Assembly (NCBI RefSeq): GCF_010560025.1
Contig: NZ_SAIY01000009.1
Span: forward strand, 234,994-298,993
Direction: 5' to 3'
Length of the DNA stretch: 64,000 bases
Source: Verrucosispora sioxanthis
Lineage (GTDB): Bacteria; Actinomycetota; Actinomycetes; Mycobacteriales; Micromonosporaceae
The notes under the pieces are model-generated. The model searched no databases. It was given only the letters and a program-made list of their open reading frames with translations, and had not been told where the DNA came from. Position numbers and translations under genes: made by a program. This document shows, in pieces, positions 43,281 through 52,647 of this stretch. Every line of letters starts with the position of its first letter. Within the stretch, counting starts at the first letter, position 1.

Positions 43281-44526
43281 GTGAGCGAGTCGGGCGGTAC
43301 GGACCTGTCGGCCACGCTGCGCCGGATCGAGCGGGCGGCCGGCGCGCTGGCCACCGCGAGCGTGGTCCGGATGGACGAGACCCTGCCCTGGTTCCGGGAA
43401 CTGCCGGCCGACCAGCGCTCCTGGGTGATGCTGGTGGCCCAGGCCGGTGCCCGCTCCCTGGTCCAGTGGTTGCGCTCCGGGGGCGGGGCCGCCGAGGGCA
43501 CCCAGGAGGTTTCCGACGAGGTGTTCGCCACCGCGCCGCAGGCGCTGGCCCGCTCGATCACCCTCCAGCAGACCGTCGCCCTGATCAAGGTCACGATCGA
43601 CGTCGTCGAGGAGCAGGTCGGCGACCTCGCCGCCCCCGGTGAGGAGCCGCAGCTGCGGGAGGCGGTGCTGCGGTACTCCCGGGAGATCGCCTTCGCCGCC
43701 GCCCGGGTCTACGCCCGGGCCGCCGAATCGCGCGGTTCCTGGGACGCCCGGTTGCAGGCCCTGCTGGTGGACGCGCTGCTGCGCGGCGACTCGCCGGACG
43801 TGCTGGCCAGCCGGGCCGCCGCGCTGGGCTGGACGGATGCGCCGCCGGTGGCGGTGGCGGTCGGTCACTCCCCGGCGGCGAGGTCGCCGCGGTCCTGCAC
43901 ACCGTCTACCGGCAGGCCCGCCGGATCGGGGTGGAGGTGATCGGCGGGGTGCACGGCGACCGCCTGGTCATCGTGCTCGGTGGGGCGGCGGACCCGGTCG
44001 CGGCCACCGGCAAGCTGCTCACCGCCTTCGGCGACGGGCCGGTGGTGGTCGGTCGGCGGTGCCGAGCCTGGACGAGGCGACCGAGTCGGCGCGGGCGGCG
44101 TTGGCCGGATACCGTGCCGCCCCGGCGTGGCCGGCGGCACCACGTCCGGTGCACGCCGGTGACCTGCTGCCCGAGCGGGCTCTGGCCGGCGACGCCGAGG
44201 CCCGCCGGCGGCTGCGCCACGACGTGTACGCGGTGCTGGTCCGCGCCGGCGGTGAGCTGCTGGAGACGCTGGACGCCTTCTTCGCCGCCGGTGGCACGCT
44301 GGAGAGCGCCGCGCGGGCGCTGTACGTGCACCCGAACACCGTGCGCTACCGGCTGCGGCGGATCTCCGAGGTGACCGGCTTCAGCCCGCTGGCCCCCCGG
44401 GACGCGTTCGCGCTGCGGGTCGCGCTGACCGTCGGCCGGCTCGACCCGGTGGTACCGACCCAGACATTGGCCCCACCGGTCAGTAAAAGATCACAGCATG
44501 GTGATGACCAGCGTCAGTCTTTGTAG
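43281..44526 (+). pseudogene. PucR/CdaR-type helix-turn-helix regulator, two frameshifts
   Basis: The N-terminal half (VSESGGTDLSATLRRIERAAG to LGWTDAPPVAVAVGHSP) reads from GTG 43281. A base is missing near 43870-43873. The next segment (GGEVAAVLHTVYRQARRIGVEVIGGVHGDRLVIVLGG) is in another frame until about 44053, where a second missing base restores the C-terminus VPSLDEATESARAALAGYRAAP... and the PucR HTH TLESAARALYVHPNTVRYRLRRISEVTGFSPLAPRDAFALRVAL. Repaired length is about 415 residues. It sits just before fabD as Rv2242 does in mycobacteria (FasR-type activator of fas/acp genes, family knowledge), so FAS II control is expected. Sequence error is likely. Confidence 0.85.
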
Positions 44527-44604
44527 GATCCCTCCAACTGTCCTAGTGCGGTTTGGTGCCAGCCGGCACAGCGCAACCCATGGGTATCCAGGAGAGTCAT
44601 AGAC

Positions 44605-45585
44605 GTGCTCGCCGTACTCTGCCCCGGCCAGGGTTCCCAGAAACCCGGCTTTCTGACCCCCTGGCTCGACCTGCCCGACGCCGAGTCCCGACTGCACTCG
44701 TGGTCCGAGCTGGCCGGCGTCGACCTGGTGCACCTGGGCACCACCGCCGACGCCGACGAGATCCGGGACACCGCCCGCACCCAGCCGCTGCTGGTCACCG
44801 CGGCACTGCTCGCCGCCGAGCACCTGCCGATGCGCCAGGTCGCGGTGACCGCGGGACACAGCGTCGGTGAGCTCGGCGCGGCGGCGCTGGCCGGGGCGCT
44901 GCCGGCGGAGGCGGCGATCACCCTCGCCGGCGTACGTGGCCGGGAGATGGCCGCCGCCTGCGCGCTGGAGCCGACCGGCATGGCCGCGGTGCTCGGTGGC
45001 GACCCGGACGAGGTGCTCGCCGCGATCAGCGCGCACGGGCTGCACGCCGCCAACCGCAACGGTAAGGGCCAGGTCGTCGCCGCCGGTGCGCTCGACGGGT
45101 TGGAGAAGCTGGCCGCCGAGCCCCCGCAGCGGGTCCGGGTCGTCCGGTTGCAGGTGGCCGGTGCCTTCCACACCCCGTACATGGCTCCGGCGGAGACGGC
45201 GCTGGCCGCCGTCGCCGCCGGGACCACCCCGAACGACCCGGACCGCATCCTGCTGTCCAACCTCGACGGGATGGCCGTCGACACCGGCCGGGAGTTGCTC
45301 GACCGACTGGTCCGGCAGGTCACCGCCCCGGTCCGCTGGGATCTCTGCATGGCCACTCTCGCCCGCCTCGGGGTGACCGGCGTGCTCGAGCTGCCGCCCG
45401 CCGGCACGCTCGCCGGCCTGGTCAAGCGGGAACTCGCCGGTGCGAACGCACCGGAGATCGTCACCGTGAAGACCCCGGACGACCTGCCCGCCGCCCGGGA
45501 TCTCATCGCCCGGCACGGCACGGTCGACGAAACCAGTACGCACATGTCTCGCGACGACAACCACGCTGGGGAGGCCTCGTCATGA
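44605..45585 (+). CDS. fabD: Malonyl-CoA:ACP transacylase
   Basis: 326 residues. GQGSQ near the N-terminus, nucleophile Ser86 in GHSVGE and catalytic His189 in AGAFHTPYM. Transfers malonyl from CoA to AcpP to start each elongation cycle. CAGGAG upstream of the GTG start. The stop region overlaps the fabH start by 4 bp. First gene of the fabD-fabH-acpP-fabF operon. Confidence 0.95.
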   Translation: MLAVLCPGQGSQKPGFLTPWLDLPDAESRLHSWSELAGVDLVHLGTTADADEIRDTARTQPLLVTAALLAAEHLPMRQVAVTAGHSVGELGAAALAGALPAEAAITLAGVRGREMAAACALEPTGMAAVLGGDPDEVLAAISAHGLHAANRNGKGQVVAAGALDGLEKLAAEPPQRVRVVRLQVAGAFHTPYMAPAETALAAVAAGTTPNDPDRILLSNLDGMAVDTGRELLDRLVRQVTAPVRWDLCMATLARLGVTGVLELPPAGTLAGLVKRELAGANAPEIVTVKTPDDLPAARDLIARHGTVDETSTHMSRDDNHAGEASS

Positions 45586-46526
45586 CGGGCAGCCGGATCC
45601 TGTCCCTCGGGCACTACCAGCCGTCCCGGGTGGTGACCAACGACGAGATCGCCCAGCTGGTGGAGACCAACGACGAGTGGATCCGCGACCGGGTCGGCAT
45701 CGCGACCCGCCGGATCGCCGGTGACGAGACGGTCGCCGACATGGCCGCGGCCGCCGCCGACAAGGCGCTGGCGAACGCCGGCCTGACCGCCGCCGACATC
45801 GACCTGGTCGTGGTGGCCACCTGCACCTCGATCGACCGCAGCCCGAACGTGGCCTGCCGGGTCGCCGCCAAGCTGGGGATCAACGCCCCGGGGGCGTACG
45901 ACGTCAACACCGCGTGCTCCGGTTTCGCGTACGCGCTGGGCACGGTCGACCACGCGATCCGTGCCGGTGCGTCCCGCAACGCTTTGGTGATCGGTGCGGA
46001 GAAGCTGTCCGACTTCACCGACTGGACCGACCGCTCCACCTGCATCATCTTCGGTGACGGCGCGGGCGCGGCCGTGGTCACCGCCGCCGCGGAGGACGAG
46101 CCGGCGGGTGTCGGCCCGGTGGTCTGGGGCTCCGTGCCGGAGCGCGGCGACGCGGTGCGCATCGAGGGTTGGCGGCCGTACGTCGCCCAGGAGGGGCAGA
46201 CGGTGTTCCGCTGGGCCACCACGGCGCTGGCCCCGCTGGCCCTGCAGGCGTGCGAACGCGCCGGTGTCGACCCGTCGGAGCTGGCCGCCTTCGTCCCGCA
46301 CCAGGCCAACGCGCGGATCATCGACGGCATCGCGAAGCGGCTGAACATCGGCCAGGCGATCATCGCCAAGGACATCGTCGAGTCCGGCAACACCTCCGCG
46401 GCCAGCATCCCGCTGGCCCTGTCCAAGCTGGTGGAGCGCCGCGAGGTGCCCTCCGGCGCCCCGGTGCTGCTGTTCGGCTTCGGCGGCGGCCTCACCTATG
46501 CCGGTCAGGTCGTCCGCTGCCCCTGA
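45582..46526 (+). CDS. fabH: Beta-ketoacyl-ACP synthase III
   Basis: 314 residues. Thiolase fold with triad Cys112 (NTACSGF), His240 (VPHQANARI) and Asn270 (SGNTSAAS). Condenses an acyl-CoA primer with malonyl-ACP. The E1 fusion encoded upstream could provide branched primers, as usual in Micromonosporaceae with iso/anteiso fatty acids (inference). The ATG overlaps fabD by 4 bp. Confidence 0.96.
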   Translation: MTGSRILSLGHYQPSRVVTNDEIAQLVETNDEWIRDRVGIATRRIAGDETVADMAAAAADKALANAGLTAADIDLVVVATCTSIDRSPNVACRVAAKLGINAPGAYDVNTACSGFAYALGTVDHAIRAGASRNALVIGAEKLSDFTDWTDRSTCIIFGDGAGAAVVTAAAEDEPAGVGPVVWGSVPERGDAVRIEGWRPYVAQEGQTVFRWATTALAPLALQACERAGVDPSELAAFVPHQANARIIDGIAKRLNIGQAIIAKDIVESGNTSAASIPLALSKLVERREVPSGAPVLLFGFGGGLTYAGQVVRCP

Positions 46527-46609
46527 TACCCCCACGGCGCGCGGCGCCGAGGAGCGACGGGTGGCGTCGCCGCCCCGTCGAGAGAACCCGATGAGAGGAA
46601 CCCACCGCA

Positions 46610-46849
46610 ATGACCCGTGACGAGATCACCGCCGGCCTCGCCGAGATCCTCGAAGAGGTTGCCGGGGTGAACCCGGACGACGTGGCCGAGGGGAAGTCCT
46701 TCACCGACGACCTGGACGTCGACTCGCTCTCCATGGTGGAGGTCGTGGTCGCCGCCGAGGAGAAGTTCGGCGTCAAGATCCCTGACAACGAGGTGCAGAA
46801 CCTCAAGACCGTCGGGGACGCCGTCAGCTACATCGAGGCGCAGTCCTGA
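46610..46849 (+). CDS. acpP: Acyl carrier protein
   Basis: 79 residues, acidic. Phosphopantetheine attachment Ser39 in the DVDSLSMVEVV motif; helix II VVVAAEEKFGVKIPDNEVQNLKTVGDAV. Carries growing acyl chains. AGAGGAA upstream of the ATG; two bases separate it from fabF. Confidence 0.96.
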   Translation: MTRDEITAGLAEILEEVAGVNPDDVAEGKSFTDDLDVDSLSMVEVVVAAEEKFGVKIPDNEVQNLKTVGDAVSYIEAQS

Positions 46850-46851
46850 TC

Positions 46852-48078
46852 ATGAGTCGCATCGACGTCGTCGTCACCGGGCTCGGCGCGACCACCCCGC
46901 TGGGCGGGGACGTCGCGTCGACCTGGGACGCCATGCTCGCTGGCCGCTCCGGGGTGAGTTCGCTCGCCCAGGAGTGGTCCGCGCAACTGCCGGTCCGGAT
47001 CGCCGCCCAGCTCGCGGTCGATCCGGCCGGTCTGCTGGACCGGGTGAAGCTACGCCGGCTGGACCGCTCCGAGGCGATCGCCCTGATCGCCGCCCACCAG
47101 GCCTGGTCGGACGCCGGCCTGGCCGATTCCGGGCTCGACCCGGAGCGGCTCGGCGTCAGCGTCGGCTCGGGCATCGGCGGGGCGCTGACCCTGCTCGCCC
47201 AGGACGACGTGCTGGAGGCGTCCGGTCCCCGGCGGGTCTCCCCGCACACCATCCCGATGCTGATGCCGAACGGCCCGGCCGCCTGGGTCGGCCTGGAGTT
47301 GGGCGCCCGCGCCGGGGTGCATTCCGTGGCCAGTGCCTGCGCGACCGGCGCGGAGGCGATCGCGCTCGGCCTGGACATGATCCGTGCCGGCCGCGCCGAC
47401 GTGGTGGTGGCCGGCGGCACCGAGGCGGTGATCCACCCGCTGCCGATCGCCGGTTTCTCCTCGATGCGCGCGATGTCGACCCGCAACGACGAGCCGGAGC
47501 GGGCCTCCCGCCCGTGGGACAAGGGCCGTGACGGCTTCGTGCTCGGCGAGGGTGCCGGCGTCATCGTGCTGGAGCGGGCCGACCACGCCGCCGCCCGGGG
47601 CGCCCGGGTGTACGCGCGGCTCGCCGGCGCGGGCATCACCTCCGACGGCTTCGACATCGTCCAGCCGCACCCGGAGGGTGCCGGCGCGATCCGGGCGATC
47701 GCGAAGGCGATCTCCGACGCGGACGTGGCGAAGTCCGACATCGTCCACGTCAACGCGCACGCCACCTCGACCCCGGTGGGCGACATCGCGGAGATCACGG
47801 CGTTGCGAGCCGCGCTGGGCGACCACCCGGTGCTCACCGCCACCAAGTCCATGTCCGGTCACCTGCTCGGCGCGGCCGGGGCGCTGGAGTCGATCGCCAC
47901 CATCCTGGCGATCCGCGACGGGGTGGTGCCGCCGACGATCAACCTGGACGACCCGGACGACGGTCTCACCCTGGACGTGGCGGCCAACAAGGCGCGGCAC
48001 ATGGACGTGCCCGCCGCGCTCAACAACTCGTTCGGCTTCGGCGGCCACAACGTGGCGCTGGTCTTCACCCGCCCCTGA
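46852..48078 (+). CDS. fabF: Beta-ketoacyl-ACP synthase II
   Basis: 408 residues. Cys163 in SACATGAEAI, His303 in NAHATSTPVGD, Lys332 in TKSMSGH with His337, and the C-terminal NNSFGFGGHN loop. Elongation condensing enzyme; equivalent to KasA in position. Starts 2 bp after acpP and ends at a 17-bp hairpin. Confidence 0.96.
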   Translation: MSRIDVVVTGLGATTPLGGDVASTWDAMLAGRSGVSSLAQEWSAQLPVRIAAQLAVDPAGLLDRVKLRRLDRSEAIALIAAHQAWSDAGLADSGLDPERLGVSVGSGIGGALTLLAQDDVLEASGPRRVSPHTIPMLMPNGPAAWVGLELGARAGVHSVASACATGAEAIALGLDMIRAGRADVVVAGGTEAVIHPLPIAGFSSMRAMSTRNDEPERASRPWDKGRDGFVLGEGAGVIVLERADHAAARGARVYARLAGAGITSDGFDIVQPHPEGAGAIRAIAKAISDADVAKSDIVHVNAHATSTPVGDIAEITALRAALGDHPVLTATKSMSGHLLGAAGALESIATILAIRDGVVPPTINLDDPDDGLTLDVAANKARHMDVPAALNNSFGFGGHNVALVFTRP

Positions 48079-48087
48079 GCCGACTTG

Positions 48088-48128
48088 AGTGTCGGGAAAC
48101 GCCGTGACCTGCGGCGTTTCCCGACACT
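48088..48128 (+). terminator. Fab operon terminator / intergenic palindrome
   Basis: Perfect 17-bp stem (AGTGTCGGGAAACGCCG 48088-48104, complement 48112-48128) with a 7-nt loop, 9 bp after the fabF stop. No T-tract. Confidence 0.75.
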
Positions 48129-48214
48129 CCGGGACCGGCGGCACGACGACTTGACGCCCGCCCGCCACCCCGCTTTGCTGGCTCCCTTGTCGATCAATGA
48201 CGGGGGTTGGGGAC

Positions 48215-48847
48215 GTGGGACGACTGACCATCGCGGCGGCGACGCTGACCATCGGGCTGCTCGGTGGCTGCGGCGGCACCGGGGAGGATGCCGGCGGCGC
48301 GACCGGCGAGCCATGGCACGACGAGGTGACCGCCGCGGCGTCCGTGGACATGGTCGGCGGCGGAGCGCCCTGCCCGCTGCCGGTCACCTTCGGGCTGGCC
48401 GACGGCTGGGCGGCCGAGCCGATCGAGACTCCGGCGGCCAGCGACGAGTTGGGTGACATCGTGGCGGAGGCGCTGACCCGTCGTGGCGGTTCGACAGTGC
48501 GCTGCGAGCTGGACGGTCGTGCGGTGGTGCCGGGTTTCCTGCGGGTCTGGACGGCCGACGACGCTGGCACGCCGGCGCGACAGGCGCTGGAGGCGTTCGT
48601 CACCGCCGAGCCGGAGTCGAGCGGGCCGCAGTACCGCCAGACCCGCACCGGCGACCTCGACGTGGTGGAGGCGACCTGGCTCAGCCGGCGGGCGCTCACC
48701 GACTCCGACGTGCGGGAGTGGGCGCTGGCCGTGACGGTGGCCAACCGGACGGTGCTTGTCGAAGCGAGCAGCACCAGCCTCGGTGAGCCGGTCGACGTGC
48801 TGCCCGCGTACCGGCTGGCCCGCGACACCCTCGTCGCGACGCCCTGA
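48215..48847 (+). CDS. Lipoprotein of unknown function
   Basis: 210 residues from GTG 48215 (ATG 48197 is in frame but lacks an SD). Lipoprotein signal GRLTIAAATLTIGLLGGCGG with lipobox LGGC. The mature protein is acidic, with two Cys (APCPLPVTF and TVRCELDG) that could form a disulfide, and the segments LADGWAAEPIE, GFLRVWTADD and EATWLSRRALTDSDVREWALAVT. It resembles LpqN/LpqT-like lipoproteins in layout but no family is certain. It ends 7 bp from the convergent GH3 gene. Confidence 0.7.
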   Translation: MGRLTIAAATLTIGLLGGCGGTGEDAGGATGEPWHDEVTAAASVDMVGGGAPCPLPVTFGLADGWAAEPIETPAASDELGDIVAEALTRRGGSTVRCELDGRAVVPGFLRVWTADDAGTPARQALEAFVTAEPESSGPQYRQTRTGDLDVVEATWLSRRALTDSDVREWALAVTVANRTVLVEASSTSLGEPVDVLPAYRLARDTLVATP

Positions 48848-48854
48848 CCCGGGG

Positions 48855-50588
48855 TCAGTCCGCGCAGGTGGTGGTGGGCAGCCCGGGCACCTTGACCGGG
48901 GCGCGGCCCGCCGGGCGGGTCTTACCGGCGAGCACGTCGGCGAGCGCGGTCATCGATGCCCGGCTGGACGAGTAGGTGGCCAGCAGGGTGGCCGATTTCG
49001 CCTTGGCGAGCACGTACGGGGTGTCCATGGCGACGGTGACGGCCGCGCCGGTCCGCAGGTCCTGCGCGCCGTCGCCGTAGCCGACCAGATGCACCACGGT
49101 GCCGCCCTTGAGCACCACCTGCACGCCGGCCTTGGTCAGTGCCTTGGTCAGCGCCGCCCGGGTGTGCGCCCGCCCGCCAGACGAGGTGACGGTCACCGGA
49201 CCACGGACACCCGTGGTGTCGCACCGGCCGCGCAGCACGGTCACCGCCCCGGCAGCCAACGCCTCGGCCGCTTCGCGGTGTGCCGGTGCACCAAGCGTGG
49301 ACAACGCCGGTGTGGGTGTGTCGCCCAGGGTGAACTTCATGGTCAGTACGCGGGTGGCCGCCTCGACCAGCCGGCTGCGTGGCAGCGTGCCGTCGCGCAG
49401 CGCGGTCAGCAGCCCCTCGTACGCCTGCCCGACGTGCGGGGGCATGAGGATCAGGTCGTTGCCGGCCTTCAGCGCCCGCACCGCCGCCTCGCCCGGCGGG
49501 AAGCGACGGGCCGGCGCCATGTTCATGCCGTCGGTGATCACCACACCCGCAAAGCCGAGTTCCCCGCGCAGCACCTCGGTGAGCAGCTTGTACGAGAAGG
49601 TGGCGGCCACGCCCGGGTCGATCGAGCGCACGTCGAGGTGGGCCGACATCACGGCCAACGCGCCGGCCTCGATGCCGGCGGTGAACGGCGGCCACGCCTC
49701 GGCCGCCAGCTCGCCCCGGGACTGCGGGAGCCGGGGCAGGTCCGTGTGGGAGTCGACGGCGCTGTGCCCGTGCCCCGGGAAGTGCTTGAGGGTGGCGGCC
49801 ACCCCGGCGGACTGCAGTCCGCGTACCGCGCCGCCGACCTGGTCGGCCGCCCGCTGGGGATCCGAACCGAAGGACCGGGATCCGATCACGGCGCTGCGGG
49901 TCACCAGCACGTCCGCGACCGGCGCGAAGTCCACGTTGATGCCCATGGCGGTCAGTTCGGTGCCGGCGGCACGCCAGGCGGCCTCGGTCAGGTCCGGGTC
50001 ACCGGCGGCGCCGGCACCGAGCGCGCTGGGCAGCATGGTGACCCCGTCGGTGATCCGGGTGACCACGCCGTACTCCTGGTCGGTGCCGATCAGGAAGGGC
50101 GCCGTGCCGGCGGGCAGCCGCCCGGCGGCCTCGCGCAATCCGGTGGTCAGGTTGCGGACCTGCTTCGGATCGTCGACGTTCGTGGTCTCCTGGTTGCCCT
50201 GGGTGGGGTCGTCCGCGCTGAAACCCACCAGGATCAGCCCACCGAGGCGGTACTTCTCGATCATCTCGGCGGGCGTGTCCACCCCGGCCAGTGCCCGGTT
50301 GCCGGCCGCCGAACCGGCCGACACCTTCGTCGCGTGGTCGCCGTAGGCGTACGGCATCAGCACCTGGCCGACCAGGTCCTCGTCGGCGAGTTCGCCGACC
50401 AGGGTCGCGGCCAGGGTGGCCGGATCCTCTGGCGGGGTGCTCGACGGCGGCGCGGGCTGCGGGGCCGTTGTCGAGGCAGGGCCCGCCGAGGGTTGTTGAC
50501 CGGCCCCGGAACAGCCGGCGACGAGCAGCGCGGTCACCAGGCCGAGCGCGGCGGCGACGCGCCGAGGGGTAGTCGACACGCGGACCAT
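48855..50588 (-). CDS. GH3 family beta-N-acetylhexosaminidase-like lipoprotein
   Basis: 577 residues. Lipobox LLVAGC (Cys26). GH3 barrel with LVGQVLMPYAYGD, GLILVGFSADDP, KHFPGHGHSAVDSHTDLP (conserved KHFPGHG and following Asp/His of NagZ-type enzymes) and the nucleophile region GVVITDGMNMAP. A second domain follows (VTVLRGRCD... VTVAMDTPYVLAKAKSATLLATYSSS). Like mycobacterial LpqI it probably trims GlcNAc from peptidoglycan outside the cell. Monocistronic. Confidence 0.9.
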   Translation of the reverse strand: MVRVSTTPRRVAAALGLVTALLVAGCSGAGQQPSAGPASTTAPQPAPPSSTPPEDPATLAATLVGELADEDLVGQVLMPYAYGDHATKVSAGSAAGNRALAGVDTPAEMIEKYRLGGLILVGFSADDPTQGNQETTNVDDPKQVRNLTTGLREAAGRLPAGTAPFLIGTDQEYGVVTRITDGVTMLPSALGAGAAGDPDLTEAAWRAAGTELTAMGINVDFAPVADVLVTRSAVIGSRSFGSDPQRAADQVGGAVRGLQSAGVAATLKHFPGHGHSAVDSHTDLPRLPQSRGELAAEAWPPFTAGIEAGALAVMSAHLDVRSIDPGVAATFSYKLLTEVLRGELGFAGVVITDGMNMAPARRFPPGEAAVRALKAGNDLILMPPHVGQAYEGLLTALRDGTLPRSRLVEAATRVLTMKFTLGDTPTPALSTLGAPAHREAAEALAAGAVTVLRGRCDTTGVRGPVTVTSSGGRAHTRAALTKALTKAGVQVVLKGGTVVHLVGYGDGAQDLRTGAAVTVAMDTPYVLAKAKSATLLATYSSSRASMTALADVLAGKTRPAGRAPVKVPGLPTTTCAD

Positions 50589-50638
50589 CCCACCAGTTCA
50601 CCGCGTACCGGGCAACTTGACCGCTGCTCGCGCCCCGG

Positions 50639-51130
50639 TCAGCCCACCCGGGTGAGCAGGGTCACCGGTGCACCGTCGCCGGCGTGGCGGTACGGCTCCA
50701 GTTCGGCGTCCCACGCGGTGCCGAGTGCCTTGTCGAGGGCGTGCGCCAGGGCCTCCGGCGCCCGCGCGCCCGCCATGATGCTGCGCAGCCGGTCCTCGCC
50801 GAGTTGGATGTCCCCGGCGGCGCCCACGGTCGCCCGGAACAGGCCGCGGCCCGGCACGTGCATGAAGCGCTCACCGTCGACGCCCGGGCTGGGCTCCTCG
50901 GTGACCTCGAAACGGATCATGGGCCACTGCCGGAGGGCAGCGGCCAGTTCGGCGCCCGTTCCCGGGCGACCGGACCACCCGCACTCGGCCCGGCGGGCGC
51001 CGGGATCGACGGGCTGGGCCGTCCACTGCAGGTTGACCGGCGCGGCGAGGACGCGCGCGATCGCCCACTCGACGTGCGAGCACACGGCGAGCGGGGTCGA
51101 GTGGACGTATACGACGCCACGCGTTGGCAC
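50639..51130 (-). CDS. DUF3145 family protein
   Basis: 163 residues. Conserved blocks: TRGVVYVHSTPLAVCSHVEWAIARVL, VNLQWTAQPVDPGARRAE, GTGAELAAALRQWPMIRFEVTEEPSPGVDGERF and TAWDAELEPYRHAGDGAPVTLL. DUF3145 genes sit near fabF in Streptomyces as well, suggesting a link to lipid synthesis, but no activity is known. Soluble, no signal peptide. Confidence 0.8.
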   Translation of the reverse strand: MPTRGVVYVHSTPLAVCSHVEWAIARVLAAPVNLQWTAQPVDPGARRAECGWSGRPGTGAELAAALRQWPMIRFEVTEEPSPGVDGERFMHVPGRGLFRATVGAAGDIQLGEDRLRSIMAGARAPEALAHALDKALGTAWDAELEPYRHAGDGAPVTLLTRVG

Positions 51131-51434
51131 GGTGACCTCCCGGAGTGCGAGGTGCGTCTTCCCCTACGACCTCGCCCGATCCGGGCTTGTGGAACACATG
51201 ATGACTGCTGTGACGGATGGTACGCCAGGGAATCGGAAAATCCGCCGCCCGGAATACCCGGACAGGTGACCGGGGTTCCACCTCCTGACGCCGCGATGAC
51301 CAGCCGGCATCGTGGGTCGTGTACAGTTCCATCGGCGGCCTGTGCCGCGTAAGCCTCCGCGGGTCTCGCCTTGACGGCGCCCGCACCAGCCCCCGGACGT
51401 TCCGTCCTCCGTACGTCTTGCAAGGAGTACCTCC
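51131..51434. other. 304-bp divergent intergenic region
   Basis: Between DUF3145 (minus) and the 51435 gene (plus). It must hold both promoters; GGAGTACCTCC just before 51435 provides the SD. I see no reliable -35/-10 pair, operator or small gene. Confidence 0.35.
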
Positions 51435-51764
51435 GTGGCGAGCAACACCTCTAAGACCGCGCGCGCGTCAGTCCGGGCCGGCCAGGCTGGCCAGGGTGGC
51501 GCCCTCAGCGTGCTGGGCGAGTTCAAGTACCTCATCCCGCTCAACGGCGGCAAGCACGCCTACGTGCGGAACCTCACCAACGGCAAGACGGCGCACCTGC
51601 GCACCGACTCCGAGGCCTTCGTCGAGGAGATCCGGGTGCTGGCCGCCGCCGGCCACGCCGCCAAGATCCGCGCCGAGATCAACGGTCTCAACGCCGCCCA
51701 CCCGGGCGACGGCTGGGACGCCACCGAGAAGCGCCTGGTCGAGGCCGGCGTCTTCGAGGCCTGA
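51435..51764 (+). CDS. Small conserved-looking cytoplasmic protein
   Basis: 109 residues; GTG start after CAAGGAGTACCTCC. An unstructured basic N-terminus (SNTSKTARASVRAGQAGQGG) precedes a compact domain: LSVLGEFKYLIPLNGGKHAYVRNLTNGKTAHLRTDSEAFVEEIRVLAAAG and AEINGLNAAHPGDGWDATEKRLVEAGVFEA. Strong SD and even composition argue for a well-expressed gene. No domain recognised. Ends at a terminator hairpin. Confidence 0.75.
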   Translation: MASNTSKTARASVRAGQAGQGGALSVLGEFKYLIPLNGGKHAYVRNLTNGKTAHLRTDSEAFVEEIRVLAAAGHAAKIRAEINGLNAAHPGDGWDATEKRLVEAGVFEA

Positions 51765-51801
51765 TCGGCCGAGGGCGCGCCGCGCCCGCCCCGTACCACC
51801 T

Positions 51802-51838
51802 GTGAACGCCCGTCGGGTCCCCCCCGGCGGGCGTTCAC
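51802..51838. terminator. Bidirectional terminator hairpin
   Basis: 16-bp stem with one G:T-compatible mismatch (GTGAACGCCCGTCGGG 51802-51817 against 51823-51838), 5-nt loop, between convergent genes. Confidence 0.75.
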
Positions 51839-51842
51839 CGTC

Positions 51843-52497
51843 TCATGCCCGTTCCGGCGGGTCCAGCAGGGCCACCTCACCGGTGGCGAGGTCGTAGACG
51901 GCTCCGGTGACGGCGAGCCGACCGGCGGCGACCGGCGGCGTCAGCCTGGGGTCGGCGCGCAGCGCGGCCACCGTACGGACCACATGCCGGCGGACGGCGA
52001 GCGGCAGCAGGTCCTTCTCGTCCAGCCCCACCTCGGTGACCGCCGGCACGATCCGGTCGACCAGATGGGCCAGCGCGCCGGCCGGACGCCGACCGGTGCG
52101 CAGGGAGTCGATGGTCGCCTGCACCGCCCCGCACTGCTCGTGACCCAGCACCATCACCAGCGGTACGCCCAGCACCTCGACCACGTACTCGATCGAGCCC
52201 AGCACCGCCCGATCCAGCACGTGCGCCCCGGTACGGATGACACAGATCGAGCCGAAGGTCTGGTCGAAGATCGCCTCCAACGGCACCCGCGAGTCGATGC
52301 AGCCCAGCACCACGGCGTACGGCTGCTGGTCGCCCGAAGCGGTCGCGGCCGCCGCGGTCACGTCGTGACCGTGCACCGGTTGCCGCTGACGAACCGCCGG
52401 TTGCCGGCGAGCAGCTCGGTCAGGGCCGCGCGCGGCGTGCCCCGCGGGCCTGGCCGGCGAGCGCGGAGCCGGCGGGGTTGCCACCCGTGGTTGCCAT
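51843..52497 (-). pseudogene. Beta-carbonic anhydrase, two frameshifts near the N-terminus
   Basis: The core reads VVLGCIDSRVPLEAIFDQTFGSICVIRTGAHV (CxDSR, zinc Cys and catalytic Asp-Arg) and VMVLGHEQCGAVQATID (HxxC zinc ligands). This is a beta-class enzyme interconverting CO2 and bicarbonate. The start MATTGGNPAGSALAGQARG (ATG 52497) must shift frame near 52440-52450 to reach TPRAALTELLAGNRRFVSG, and again near 52378-52384 to reach PVHGHDVTAAAA. Each shift is repaired by one added base, giving about 218 residues. Probably a functional gene with sequence errors; carbonic anhydrase also supplies bicarbonate for acetyl-CoA carboxylase. Confidence 0.85.
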
Positions 52498-52647
52498 GCC
52501 TCTCAGCCTGGCCGGGTCGTCGCCCCGCCGAGAGCCGATCGACGAGATCTTCTCAACACCCCGGTTGGCGTGTTGTCATGACGGGTAGCCGGTGTTACCA
52601 CCGGGTATCCCCGGTGTTACGCGATCGTGCGCCGTGGGGAGGTGGCG

